From Alisma plantago-aquatica (taxonomy: Eukaryota; Streptophyta; Magnoliopsida; Alismatales; Alismataceae), in contig OY856411.1 of the NCBI GenBank assembly GCA_963693085.1, forward strand, positions 110,905,267-110,969,266: a stretch of 64,000 nt of DNA, written 5' to 3'. The stretch's first letter is position 1. Every line of letters starts with the position of its first letter. Positions 1 to 11,952 of the stretch are shown here, in pieces. The position numbers and the translations under genes are program-made. Under the pieces are notes generated by a model, which had not been told where the DNA came from, did no database searches, and saw only the letters and a list, made by a program, of their open reading frames with translations.

Positions 1-1173
1 CTAAACATTAAATCCTTGCACTACAAGTAATGTGCAATCAAAATGAATATGGGAAGCTATCTAGAACCTTCCCTTGGCTCAACTAAGTGTTCTCACACAT
101 GCAAGATGATCGTCTCAGTCACCCAGACGGTCATCTAGTGACCCAAGCCGATCGGTTCAATGGAATGAATCGGTCGGTTTCACATAGAACTTAGCCAATT
201 CATATTTTGATAAGCCTGACAATCCAAACACCCACACTGACTCTTCAGATGACCATTTTTAACTCTAGACGGTCATCTCATCATGTGAGTTTATTGTCTG
301 TCAGTGTGTCCAGTTGATCTGTTGCGTGAATCGAATACCTAAACGCTCTAGTAATCAATTCTATCACCATTCAAGATTAAAATCCTCTTCTAGGTCAAGA
401 CCTATGTGTGTGACCTTATAGGTCCCATATTACGTTGGAAGTGAATGTCAATAACAACTTCTAACATCACAAGCAATAGTGGTGCCTAGTCATACATCAA
501 TGCTACCGAAGTAAATGGAAAGTTGGGGAACAACTTCAACCTATAATCTATGTATGGTGTTTTAGTGCATGTATAGTTCCATTGTCACTAATATCTAGAT
601 TGAACTCGAGGCATGGAGTAGTCACCCTCTTCAATATTCAATCTTGTTTCTTGAATCAGAGTAGACTGTCTGAGATATATGTAAGCTCAATATCACATAT
701 TGACTCACATATGCATGGCCATGCATTTCTCAGTCTCGCCAGTCAAGAGGCCTAGGATATCATACTCCTGTAGGAGGGGGAAATACCGTTTCTATCACTC
801 ACAACCCATCCCCATGTGTCACAATAACCCAATCATAACCATTACAACAACCCATGTTTCAGGACTGCGTTTGATGATGTTAAAGAGTACCGAATGACAT
901 GTGATGAATGTAGTGACTTCAGGTCTAAGAACCACAACCACCACCATCACTGTGAGAGCTGACTATGACTTCCATGATGATGGCTTCCATGTGTCAGTCT
1001 CACGGTGGGCATGTCTAACACACTATTCTTCAACATGTATATGTCTGTTTGGTTTGACATAACCATATTATGACTAATCAGATTTTATGATCAACCAAGT
1101 CACACTCTGATCTTGTGAGTTATTGACACCTATCAACCTTCAACAATAACAACTGACTAGGGACATAATGGGA

Positions 1174-1231
<58 letters not shown>

Positions 1232-1435
1232 CATCTATATGATTTCATTTCCTCAAGTCATATAATTGAAAACATACGTCATTGAGTAATATTATTCTCT
1301 AGACATTTATAATGTTACATCATTATCTCATAAATGAATTAAATAGAATAAATTGGAAGCCTGCCTTTATTTATTAATCAAATAATTTACAAATTATGCC
1401 ATTACAATCATCACATGAATGGCTCTATGGGCATA
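1..1435. other. Left flank, TE-derived non-coding DNA
   Basis: No reading frame here looks like a gene; the one 65-codon frame near 700 is not recognisable. The sequence is low in GC and has the feel of a retrotransposon LTR or untranslated region. Between 105 and 290 short CpG-containing words recur in both orientations (GACGGTCATC at about 126 and 278, the related GATGATCGTCT at 105, and CGATCGG/TCGGTCGG near 150-177), a pattern also seen in recognised LTRs elsewhere in the window. It lies just outside a Tat/Athila-like element whose other flank is a minus-strand Copia pol, so it may be the LTR end of that Copia. The Copia RT does not resume in this flank, so the link is inference. Confidence 0.4.
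1177..1226. repeat. (TA)25 microsatellite
   Basis: An uninterrupted run of about 25 TA dinucleotides lies in the AT-rich left flank. Such runs are hypermutable, so the exact length may vary between individuals or assemblies. Confidence 0.95.
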
Positions 1436-3778
1436 TGATTCAATCCTATTTTAGGGCTTCATTTTGTGTCATATTGCATTCCAATCACATTTATACCTAT
1501 TAGATTACATGAAATTCCTCTCTATATGCATATTTGTGCAAAATGCAATTATGGACATTATTTGCATGTTTTTCAGGCATTTGGACCACACTTGATGGAA
1601 GAGAGAGAATGAGTAATCCTAGGGTTTCTCTACCCTTGGAGAGACCTAAAGTGAAGTCCGATGCTCCCTCAACCTACCCCTAGTGGCCAAAGATCCATTG
1701 AAGCAAAGATGTCCAAGAAAATCCAAGGAAACAAGTCAAAGTGTTGATCCAGAGACCATCACGATCGTGGTACCACAGAACGGTCGTGCTAGCAACTTGC
1801 AAATCAATAGAGCCATCTCCAAGCAAATCTAGAGTCACCACAAGCATGGCACACAGAATGCCCATGGTGAACTGACCCAGAAAGGTCGTGCCACCTTACA
1901 CGACCGTGTGAGATAGAGGCATAATGGCCATGGAGCAGAGAACAGGCTATGCATTTCGAGCAACCACGACAGTTCTACCCTAGCCCAACCACGACCGTGG
2001 TGACCACCACGGCCGTGCCACCTTCAGTAAAAAATCCACCTAGTCCCTATGATTTCCCCCCATTTCTCACCACGGTCATTCCCATCCACTAGGAATGTTC
2101 TCACCCCTTCCCACCACGGTCGTTCTACCTACTAAAACCTAGCTACTTTTGCATTGTTTTCCCCATACTACCCCTACTTGACCTAGTGCTTCCCCCACAC
2201 CTATATGCACCTAGGTGGCAGCTTCAGCACAAGGTTATCTACCTTATACCACCTCCTAGCCCGCCATTTTCACCCCTTGGCCATTCCACTCCATTTCCAC
2301 CTCCATTTCACCATTTCCACCACCATTTCTTATTTCCACCCATTTCTACCACCATCCCATGCCATTGCACCTTGGAGGAGAGTGGATGATGCCCTGTAGT
2401 AGCTGAAGTGGAGGAATTCTTCATCTCCACTGAGATCCATGGCTTCTTCTATCTGTTTCTCTCTTCTTCTTTTATTTTGCATTACTATGAGTAGCTAGGC
2501 CCCTTGGGTGGGCTATTTGGAGTGTAAAATGTTACTTTGATACCATGTTGGGGGAAAATTATCTGTAAACATTGTAATTTCGTTTGCTAATGATTTTGTT
2601 CTATTTCCATCTCACTCTACATGAATTCCTTGTTGGTTTGTGCTTGAAATCACCTAGGAATTTAGGGAAGTTGCTTATATGTATGAATTTTGGGGTTTGC
2701 TCCTAGGTCCAATTCTTGGATCCCTAGCTAGCTACCCATCCTCGTACATGCTAATCAATTCTCCTTATCCTAGTTGAGAGATCTAAGTAGCTAGTTTAGA
2801 TGAATTTGGTGTGCTCAGCATGGAGCTTTCTCAAGGCTAGAATGTAAGTGATGGGAGGCCTAAAACCTCATTTCCACTCCCATTACTAACCTCAGCCCCT
2901 AATCATCCTAAAATCATCTAACTTAGAAACCTAGGCTTGTTTAGTCTCTAATTGAATTACACCTAAACCCTAACCCAATTGAGCCTCACAAAGGTAGTAG
3001 GGAGTGTTAGGGACTAGTTCCCCTATACACAACCTAGCATATCCATGGCCATTTAATAGCTTAGGCTAATTCATTAGACTATAGCATGTTGTTTGGTTTG
3101 GATAATCTAAATGGACTCATAATGTTCACATGTCACCCCCAACTCAATTTATAAGTGCATCCCCTAAACATCCCACATTTCCCTTAATTGCTTTAAAACC
3201 CTAATTTCCATCTTTTTTAGCTAGTGCTAGCTTAGTTAGCTCTTTTCTTACTTAGTTAGCTTCTTACCATGTTCTTGCTTTATTCTTGCTAGTTAATATC
3301 CTTAATTGCTCTTTTGCTCTGCTTGCTATCTTAGTGTAGTGTAGATCTTTCCTTGCTTGCTTTAGTATAGATTGATTTTTTCTTGCCTCGCCTTATCTTT
3401 TCCTTCTTAGTAGAATTAATTGTCTAGGGTTAACTTAGGTTTTGTTCTTTCTTGTCTTTCTTTCTTGATCAACTTAGTTTAACAATCAAATCACCTTTAA
3501 ACCCTAACCCTAGTCTCTGTAGTAGGAACCTAGCATCAAAAACTAACCTAGCTCTAGTGCCCCATTTTTTCCCTGTGGATCGACCCTATACTTGCCGCCC
3601 TCCTATACTATGACATGACCCTGTGTGCTTATGAGTTAGCATTTTAGTAGAAGTAGGTGTGTCTGTGTAGGTCCTTATAAATTTTGAAAGTGAATCCACC
3701 GTGTGCTTATGTCCGCTGAGTTGCATCTATTCAAATCTTGATTGAGTAGCGTGTAGTGCCATTGGCGGGAGCACACCA
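1436..3778 (+). repeat. 5' LTR of the Tat/Athila-like element
   Basis: It aligns along its length with 11953-14371. It starts TGATTCA and ends GCACACCA just before the primer-binding site, giving the expected TG...CA ends. Positions 1740-2130 carry many copies of a CACGACCGTG-like word in both orientations. The likely TATA region near 2200 reads CTATATGCA, whereas the 3' LTR keeps CTATATATACC, so this promoter copy looks damaged. Several small open frames are chance frames in proline/histidine-rich repetitive sequence. Confidence 0.88.
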
Positions 3779-3785
3779 AGCTATC

Positions 3786-3803
3786 TGGCACCGTTGCTGA
3801 GGA
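3786..3803 (+). promoter_or_regulatory. Primer-binding site, tRNA-Asp type
   Basis: TGGCACCGTTGCTGAGGA matches the complement of the 3' end of plant tRNA-Asp (TGGCGCCGTTGCCGGGGA) except at three positions. It lies 7 bases after the 5' LTR. Minus-strand DNA synthesis would start here. The tRNA-Asp primer is typical of Tat/Athila elements. The leader between here and the gag start at 3976 contains nothing else recognisable. Confidence 0.85.
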
Positions 3804-4070
3804 GAAAGGCGCTCAGCCTAGCTAGTTAGTTTTTCGTTGACTTTTTCTACTATCCTCATCATTTTTATTATTTATTCTTTATTCTTTGCATTCTTTATGC
3901 ATATTTGTTTGCTAACTTGTTCTCTTTGTTTGGTTGTGCCTTGTGCATGTGACAAGACACTCGAAGGAAGACAAGATGGAAGGCCAAAATGTACCTCACA
4001 AGCCACTTCAAGATTACTTCATATCTAGCAACTACAAATCGCCATTTGCTAGTAGGGTTGATCTAATGCT

Positions 4071-5649
4071 TGTTGGCTAAATTGAACATTAATATACCCT
4101 TTATTATGATGATGACAAACATTTCATTCTTGTGGATCTAACGTGTTACTTCAGTATTTCAAGGTTCAAAGGAATAAGGAAATCCTACTTAGTGTGAAGA
4201 TGAAGATCAATGCAAATTGAAGATCAAATACACTTTAATTGTATAAATGTTGATGATTGTACTAAAATGTAAACACTTATATAAAAACATAATGTACAAG
4301 TACTTAGACATCATGTAAATCAAGCGTTAGATCTTCCCTACCCACCTATAACCCTTATATAGTTTTCGATAGAGTCACCCACATATTGAAACACACACTT
4401 AGTAGGTGATTCAAAAGTCTAGAACAGGGAAACCCTCAGTTGAAGAAATTGTCGATCGAGACACACTCGTTCGAAGTCCTTGTCGAACGAGAACCACCTC
4501 AGTCGAAACTGTGAGCACTATTCAACAACTTACACAATTGTGCTCTAAATCAGTCTTCGGTCGAAAATAACCTCGAGCGAGTAAGCAAAGGTCTAAAGCT
4601 TGTGATCGTTAGACTGAGTGGTTGGTAGTTGGGAGTTGGAAATAGAAGTTGCAACACTTTTCTCCAAACCCCTCCTCGATCAAAGAAAAGTTCAACCGAG
4701 ACACATCTCAGTCGACGAGTTCCTCGACCGAGATAGTTTTTGGATTGGTCTTTTTAGCTCAAAACAATTAGCCATTGCAAGTCAATTAATGGATACTTAA
4801 CAGCTAGTTAAACACTAAGAACACTCTAGAAACCCTCTAGAACGTTCCTAATTACTTGCAAACCATTCCTATAAATAGGAGAGGCCTTAGGACACCTAAT
4901 GTACACAACTACACTTGAGAATACATTCTAGTAAGCAACTAAGCAAGAGCTACACTTGCCATCTTATTTTGCTTGTCTCAATTTTGTGTCCTATAGATAC
5001 AATCTCCTAGCCACCACATATAGCCTCGTCCATCCTAAGTAGATAGGAGATCTATACGCTTGATATAACATCAAAGCGTTGTACTCAATTGGATAAATAT
5101 TTTCTTTCTTCTAATATTTTTCTTCTATATTGTATTTTGTTCTCCTTCACTACTCTAGGGTTGGAGGCTATTGAATGGAGGTTGCTTGGTGCTACTTCAT
5201 CAAAATGAAGGCTGCTCCAAGGTGTACTGCTTGAGATTACTTCAAGAAGGCTACTTCAAAGGAGGTTGGAGCTACTTCTAGGTGAAGGCTATCTCAAGGT
5301 GGTGGAGCTACTTCAAGGTGGTGAAGGTTGCTCCAAGGTTTGCTCGTGGTTACTTTAAGAAGGTTGCTTCAAGGGGGTTGAGGCTACTTCAAGGTGAAGG
5401 CTACTTCGAGTGGAAGGTGATTGTATTTTATGTAAGATCCTTGCGAGGTAATAAAATAAATCGCATTCAAAATCCCAATTGGAAACAATTGGGTAGTGGA
5501 CTGACTACCTTTGATTTCAAAGGTAGGAACCACTCTACATTCAAGTGTCTTCCTTGTTTCCTCCTCCTTCTTTGGTTGAGTGCTTTAATTGTTTCAATTA
5601 ACTTTAAAAGTTACAAAAATCTCTATTCACCCACCCTCTAGATCTTTCA
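4071..5649 (+). mobile_element. Solo LTR, Ty1/copia type, inside gag
   Basis: The 1579-bp insert begins TGTTGGCTAAATTG, continues with GATGATGACAAAC and ends CTATTCACCCACCCTCTAG…CTTTCA, the start and end style of many plant Copia LTRs. It is flanked by ATGCT (4066-4070) and ATGCC (5650-5654), a target duplication with one mismatch. No second LTR or internal domain is present, so it is a solo LTR left by LTR-LTR recombination. Positions 4440-4740 carry TCGACCGAG-like words in both orientations. The 119-codon frame at 5282-5641 is made of repeated GGCTACTTCAAGG-type units and is not a recognised protein. Confidence 0.82.
4869..4879 (+). promoter_or_regulatory. TATA box of the solo LTR
   Basis: CTATAAATAGG is a near-ideal plant TATA box. 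It lies in the middle of the solo LTR, downstream of the CpG-word cluster and upstream of a presumed R region, where an LTR promoter is expected. Transcription from it would read into the remains of gag. Confidence 0.6.
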
Positions 5650-6902
5650 ATGCCAGGGGAGCAATTTTCCATCCCTCCAGGTCTTCTTGGGCTCTTGCCC
5701 ATCTTCTACGGCTCGGAGAGTGAGAACCCCTACAAGCACTTGGACTCCTTTCTTGAGGTATGCTTCACCTTCAGGACGTCGATGGCTAGTGATGACATAG
5801 TCTGGTTGACATTATTCTCATTTTCCCTCAAAGTTAAGGCCAAAGACTAGTATGACTCAAGGAGGGACATCATGAGTTGGGAAGCAATGAAGAATGCCTT
5901 CCTAAATCAATTCTACTCTATAGTGAGGTTAACCCAAATGCGGCGTGCCGTGATGAGTTTTAGTCAAATGGGCAATGAGCAGTTTCACAATGCATGGGAG
6001 AGATTTAAGAAGATTTTGAGAGAGTGCCTGCACCATGAGATCCCTTTGTGACAAGTAGTTCAATCATTCTACCCCGGTCTATCTATAAAGTACCAAGATA
6101 CAATAGACTCTTCTTGTGGTGGAGTTTTCATGGCTAGGCCTCTTGAGGAGATATGGTATTTGTTTGAATAGTTAGTTGAAGGGTCAAGAACTCAAGATTC
6201 TAGCATGATGAATGATGGGGGATATGCCTTTGGTGTGACACCTCCTACTCATAATGACTCAAGCCCGCAGGTGATGAAGATTCTTGGTGACATGACAAAT
6301 GTTCCTTGCCACCCAGTCAATTCTATTGATTTCTATTGTGAAGAAAAGAAGACACCTCATTCCTATAGCAACCAAGAGCCACAAAGCCCAAAATATAGCT
6401 CAAGGTTTGAGGAAGAGGTCCTCTCTTGGTTGAAGAGCTTTGATGGCATACAAATGAATGTGACAAGGCTAGAGGAGATGATAGAGCAACTATCTTCTAT
6501 AATTGCTCTCCAAGAAGAGAAATTGTCTTCAAAACCCATCTTGAGCTTCAATGAAGCAAGTGGACCAATGCCCTCTTCACAAGTTTTCTATAGTCCACCT
6601 CCCATGCAAGTGCAACCCATATACCACTACCAAGGTGATCCCAAGCCTTATACACCACCTCCCCCTCCATCACCACCATTCTCTCAACAATTCACCTTCC
6701 AACCTCAATTCTCCCCTCCACCTCAATTTCAATACCAAGTACCACCTCCACCTCCTCCACAACCACAACTAGCTCCCCCTCTCCACCATGAGAAAGGAAG
6801 TGTTGTGACAGTTCTAAGGAGTGGGAAATCTCTTGAGCAACCCACAATTAAAAGAAAGGTTGATAAAGCACAGCAAAGCAAAGGCATCCAAGTGGTGATA
6901 CT

Positions 6903-7714
6903 GTGATTGAGATTGCCGAAGATGATTTTGTGATACATTTTGTTGATTTTGGGATATCATGTGCTCCACCTCACACTCCATTTTCAAGTTCCACCATCAC
7001 TAGTATTCCACCTCATGTTGATGCAAACAAGGCCAAAGCAAGTGAGCCACCATTCATTGACACATTAGATGAGCCACCAGACAGAGATAAAAGCACACTG
7101 TTGACATTTTTGAGGTGTTTCACCAAGTGAATGTCAATATTCTATTGTTGGATGCTATTAAGCAAATCCCATCATATGCCAAGTTTTTGAAGAATTTATG
7201 CACTGTGAAGAGAAGGTCCACAGGGAGGATATCAAAGAAAGTGAAATTGATTGAACAAGTGAGCTCTATCCTCCAACACTCACTCCCTGTGAAGAGGAAA
7301 GACCCAGGAGCCCCAATCATACCTAGATACATTGGGGGACATCACATAGGCAAATCCCTACTTGACTTGGGATCTAGTGTGAATTTGATTCCATATAATG
7401 TCTATGTTGAGTTGGGTTTAGGCAAGTTGAAACCAACACATTGCACTCTCCAATTGGTGGATCGCTCCATCAGAGTGCCTAGAGGATGAGTGGATGATGT
7501 CTTGGTGATGATTGACAATTAAAGAGGAGATGTGTTCCTGACTGATTTCATTGTTCTTGACATGGAGCCAGATGATAGAAAGATCCCCATCATTTTGGGG
7601 AGACCATTCTTATCTACAAATGATGCTGAGATACATGTTCACAGTGGCATAATGATAGTCTCTTTCATGGACATGAAGATAAAGATCAACATATACAAGT
7701 CCTCAAACCGGTGA
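6903..7714 (+). pseudogene. Protease (retropepsin) region of the Tat/Athila-like element
   Basis: After gag the coding signal shifts frame (6903-7130) and shifts again at about 7115, in which frame it continues to 7714. The second part holds the retropepsin pattern of Tat/Athila elements. The active-site motif reads DLGSS (usual DLGAS) near 7363-7377, followed by the SVNLIPYNVY strand. The C-terminal flap-and-core motif PIILGRPFLST lies at 7586-7618. Two in-frame stops (7487 and about 7520) and the shifts show it is dead. The protease would have cleaved Gag during particle maturation. It stops at 7714 with no RT following. Confidence 0.82.
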
Positions 7715-8708
7715 GTTCGAGATGAGGATATTGGATATGGTCACTTCAAGAGTCCTATTGATAATTCGAAAGGAGGAGATCTAGATGAAGGACTTGATGA
7801 CAACTTTGGTGATCAAAGGGATGAGGAACATAGGTTAAATGTAAATGAGAGATGTATCTGTTGCAAGAATGGGCACATGAGGATGTCAAATGGATGAATG
7901 ATTGAATAATCTCTAAAAAGCCTAGCTGAAGGCATGAAACTCAGCACTTGTGGGAGGGAACCCACCTAGGTTTGGGAATATTTCACCCAACCTTCTATTT
8001 TTGATACTTTTGCTTTGTATTTACACTTTTCCAAGAACACACACACACTTGTTTTTAATAGTTTTTGTTTAGTTTTAAGATGTGCAGGTGAAATGAAGAA
8101 AAGTAGGTGAAATTTTGGCAAGTTATCAATGAAAAATCATTTTGGACCAAGTCTTTGATGTTTGATGAGATTTGAGTTGAAAAAAATAGCCACAACACTC
8201 ACCACGATTGTGGTGACATGGAACGACCATGGTGGTGTACTCAAAATCAACAAGGGAATCGGGAAAAAATCAAAGAAGTTGAAACTGAAGAATAGACCTA
8301 CCACAGCCGCACAAGGTAGCACGACTATGTAGCCAGCCACACAGCACGGCCGTACTGCAACCTGACTCCAACACTTAAGTCAGTGTTTTACAAAAATCAC
8401 AAATCACTTTTATTTCCAACTCTATGAACACCACAATCGTTCCTTGCAAACGACGGTTGTGTAGCGCTTCCCAGCCACTTTACCACCCTCATATCTCCAC
8501 CAAACCAGCCACTCCATCACCCTCAAATCTCCACCAAATCATCCCCAATCCATCTCCAATCAATCCCCCACCATTTCCACTACCTTAATCTCTGGATTTC
8601 ACCTGTTTTCATCCGCAAGACACTCCATTTCTCTCCAATCCGGCCCAACAACCATGTTCTTCGGAGAAAACCTAAAATCCCAATTTTATATACCAATTTC
8701 GATCCAAA
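7715..8708 (+). other. Spacer between protease and the 3' ORF; site of the missing pol
   Basis: The first 150 bases still read as a faint coding tail. At 7922-7965 comes the conserved Tat/Athila motif that normally lies after integrase (CTTGTGGGAGGGAACCCAC). About 3-4 kb of RT-RNase H-integrase expected before it is absent. From 8195 to 8460 the element's own CACGACCGTG-like word recurs, as in its LTRs. From 8480 to 8580 the sequence is a pyrimidine-rich ATCTCCACCAAA-type low-complexity stretch. No gene is seen. Confidence 0.7.
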
Positions 8709-10391
8709 ATGAAGCAAATGGCTAATAAGGCTATATCTAAGACCAAGGAGGTCATTTCCCAAGGACACCGGCCCAAGAACGTGTCTTCTCAGCTCCATCG
8801 ACACCTCTTGCCCTCCTGACACCATCGACAACCTCTGGTCACAAGGGGAATCACCCCATGCGGTTGTGGTGGTGGATCCTATGATGGAGGAGTCATCCAG
8901 ATTACCCAATGGAGGTAGGGAAGCAACCCAACCATCAGTCTCAGAAGCCTGCCCTTCATTTTTGGTAGCTCAACCGTCATTTACAGATGCATGACCTTCG
9001 ATGTCTACGACACTGCAACTACAACCACAATCGAGAGCACGACGACAAATTTTTTTTTGATAGATGATGCAGATGAGGCAATGCCAGTTGCACAATAGGG
9101 GGATGGACCTAAATCACATCATGAGGCAACACCTGACAGTTAGAGCAAGAGAGAGAAGAAGTCAAAGTGCCCAAAGTGCTTGACATGCTGAGTGATTGAC
9201 ACTCGCTACACGTGCCAGGAGACGATGAAAACTTTGGACATCTTTGATTTTTTTTTCCAGGATATCGTGGAGCCCGTTGGGCTAGTTGAGGTGTTGTCCA
9301 TAGTGCAGGAGGCCTATGTAGAGCTTACACAGTAATTCTTTGCAACACTAGAGAAGGTCTCATAGGACACCATCAGTGTCACTTTGGGGAGTAGCACCAA
9401 CCTCATCACTACGTCCTTTCTAAATGACATCTTTACTCCAACTCCTGAGGCAATATTGTCACTTGATTAAGGAAGCACAGATAGGGAAACCAATGCAAAC
9501 TATGCTGCAATGTGGAAGAAACTTATAGGGAAGAGAAATTCTGTGACAGTTAAATCAAAGGCAAGTATGATTCACAACCCCATCTTGAGATACATTTAGA
9601 AGGTCTTGGAGAACACCATATTCACTTGATATGAAAATCAAGGCAGTTGCACCAGGAAAGACCTTTTTGTGTTGGGATGGATGGTATAGGGAATGCTTGT
9701 AAATCTGGGGTCACTTATTATTGATCATATGAAGACAATCTCGACTAAGAGCAAAATTCCTTTTATTATGGGAGGGATTGTAACTTCCATTGCTTTGGCC
9801 CTAGGACATGATGTATCTCGCTACACAAAGGCAGAAGGAGGAAAGCTAGTTGACTTGCATTACTTGATTCTCTCATCGATGATATCAGTGGTTGATCAGA
9901 AGATTTTATACCAGGTCAACCCTCCTTATGTTGGGGTTTCACTAGAGCTCCCCTACCACGCAACAACTCTCCTAGAGGGATGTGGTCCATATCTGAATTT
10001 TCTAGACATCTTGAGGAGGTGGGAAGAGGAGCATCCTAGAGATACATGGCAACAACAACCCAAAGATCTGCTTGAGGGGCTTGGAGAGTCATAAGAAGCC
10101 ACCGAGAGGAGGAGGACAGTTGAGGAGTGAGAGAATTGCAGGGTGAGGCGTCGTGAGGCAGAGAAATCACAGCAGCACTAGCAGCCCACAACAAACACAT
10201 ATGACATGTCCACCATACATGCACAACTGGAGGGCATCCAGAGCACTCAGGATCACATATTGAGCACCCAAAAGGGTATTTTGAGGACACAGGAGGGCTT
10301 CCAGCGCACCCAAGATGCCTTGTTGTTAGACCATCAACATATGCATTATCAGGTCAACCACTTATATCAGTTCCAGCATGCCCAGTCCTAG
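8709..10391 (+). pseudogene. Env-like 3' ORF of the Tat/Athila-like element
   Basis: One frame, broken by many stops, runs from an ATG at 8709 to 10391. Its best part (9693-10094) resembles the domain of the 3' ORF in plant Athila/Tat elements sometimes annotated as 'putative plant transposon protein' or env-like. The visible pattern is a helical region ending in a GGIVTSIALALG segment, then a proline-rich linker. The final part (10206-10391) has four perfect seven-residue repeats (STQDHIL, STQKGIL, RTQEGFQ, RTQDALL), suggesting a coiled coil. The function of this protein family is not established. The family call is by resemblance only, and the start is uncertain. Confidence 0.65.
10242..10325 (+). 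repeat. 21-bp (7-codon) tandem repeat, four units
   Basis: Four consecutive seven-residue units share T-Q at positions 2-3 and hydrophobic residues at positions 6-7 in most units. The DNA copies have diverged (CAGAGCACTCAGGATCAC versus CGCACCCAAGATGCC). The result is a heptad pattern near the C-terminus of the 3' ORF, consistent with oligomerisation. Confidence 0.75.
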
Positions 10392-11939
10392 AGGAACCCC
10401 TAGTGGGGGAAAGATTGGTGGAGTTCACTATCAACATTTTAGGACAACTACCCACCTCCATAGTCAGACTACTAGGGATCCTACTACCAGCACCCTCCAC
10501 CACAGGGAGGAGCACCACCACCATAGTGATCATCTGCCCTATCATTCCTAGAATTTAGTGTCATGCTGAGGACAACATGATTCAAAAGTTTGGGGTGGTA
10601 GGGCAGTATGCCCCTTTTCTCATTTTCTCTCTCATTTTGCATTTCACTTGCCATTTACTTTTGTTTGCTTGCTTTTGTTTTTGTTTTAGTTTAGAATTTA
10701 CTTGCTTTGCATACCTTCATGTCATGTAGTTTACTTTATTGTCATTTTTGCGTAATTTTCAAAAATTTTGCTCTTTTTGCCATGCATTGCATATCATGTA
10801 GATTTTTGGTAATTTTTGCATGTTTTAGCTAGGATTTACTTGTTTACTATTTTAAGTTCAATTTTTGCATGTGATTGAAGGAAACTTGGCACATTTTTGG
10901 CCAATTTTTCCCAAATTTGACATTTCTTGCCTAAAAGTGTGTTTTGACCCTATCTCTACTTTTTAGATTAAAAATGATGACCTTTAACAAATGCAAGTGA
11001 ATTATCATTGTTTATTGCTAAATGGCATCAATTCTTGACTTTTTACATGTGCACCACCTCTTTTGTATTTGTGAATGTTTTGGTTGAATTGTGACTTGAG
11101 CAAGCTATGAGCGCTTAGTGCCTATGAATCACTTGATATAAGTATCAGTTTCAGGTTGTTCACTCACATGGTGTGAAATTCTTGGATGAAGTGTTGGATT
11201 AATTTTCATGCAGGAGACCTTATGTTGATAATCACACCAGTGACCCCTCTTTGACCCGACTCTTCACTCATCATCTTCTTGCCCCTCTACCTCATGAAAG
11301 GATGCCAAAGTGCACACATTAGCCATGGCCACCTCCAAAAGTTTGGGGTGGCCACATCTACATCTCACCGCTTCACTCTCATCACCATGTGCCCTATCTA
11401 CTCCAAGGGAAAAGAAAAAGAAAAATAAAATAAAAAGAAAATAAAAGATGCTCATGTTTAAGAACATCTAAATAAAGAAAAGAAGAGTGTATAAACGCAC
11501 TCCAAAAGCTTACCACAATCCTTTCTTCCATTTTTATACCCATTGAGCTAAGAAACATCAAACCTATCTCATTTTGCCCTTTTCACAGTCACGTGAGTCA
11601 TTTGGTGTGATTTGAAGTATAAGGTTCAATGTATGAATGTGAGACAACACTCCTAGTCATCCTTGATTAATTCCATCATGAAACAGTCTACCTAGAACTA
11701 CATGAAAGAAATACGGATAGCTTGTGTGTTTTATGCACTATATTTGAAGTTCATATGCTTTGTGCTCTTTTCATGGTTGGCTTGTGAAATCAGGAGAGGA
11801 GAGAGGTGGAATGCATGCACTTAGTCATTTTTTATCCCATTCAGCAATAATCATCCTTTGCATTGCATTTTTCATTTCTTGATTATGGAAAAATTGCAGA
11901 GAGATTGAGTTGGAGCATACTTGAGGACAAGTATGTTTT
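10392..11939 (+). other. 3' untranslated region with internal PPT-like copies
   Basis: This is pyrimidine-rich, non-coding DNA typical of the 3' part of Tat/Athila elements. The 13-mer AAGTTTGGGGTGG occurs at 10586-10598 and 11339-11351, besides its functional place at 11940-11952. The first copy is preceded by GAGGACAA, as is the terminal copy. A purine-rich A/G tract lies at 11405-11450. No gene is seen. Confidence 0.7.
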
Positions 11940-11952
11940 AAGTTTGGGGTGG
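11940..11952 (+). promoter_or_regulatory. Polypurine tract
   Basis: AAGTTTGGGGTGG lies directly against the TG of the 3' LTR, the position required of the plus-strand primer. It is preceded by TTGAGGACAAGTATGT, the usual context in Tat/Athila elements. Confidence 0.85.

Larger units (their letters stand above)
3976..6906 (+). pseudogene. gag: gag of the Tat/Athila-like element, split by a solo LTR
   Basis: One reading frame runs from the ATG at 3976 to the stop at 6904-6906 if the inserted solo LTR (4071-5649) and one copy of its duplication are ignored. Both exterior parts are in the same frame and contain no frameshift. Past the insertion the protein shows the Tat/Athila gag N-terminal pattern (…ENPYKHLDSFLEVC…, 5722-5763) and the following capsid-like helices. 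A proline-rich tail (6650-6780) precedes the C-terminus. Three in-frame stops (TAG at 5848, TGA near 6049, TAG near 6169) kill it. Gag would form the particle that packages element RNA. No CCHC knuckle is evident. The start choice rests on frame continuity and is the first ATG after the leader in this frame. Confidence 0.8.

Noticed and set aside
1740..2130. CRISPR-like array of short repeated words
   Set aside because: Spacing is irregular, copies are imperfect and occur in both orientations, and the setting is a plant LTR.
3786..3803. tRNA gene fragment
   Set aside because: Only the complement of a tRNA 3' end is present, next to an LTR, which is the primer-binding site. No cloverleaf is present.
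8580..8909. 109-codon minus-strand frame in the Tat/Athila-like element
   Set aside because: Antisense to the start of the env-like ORF; no domain seen.
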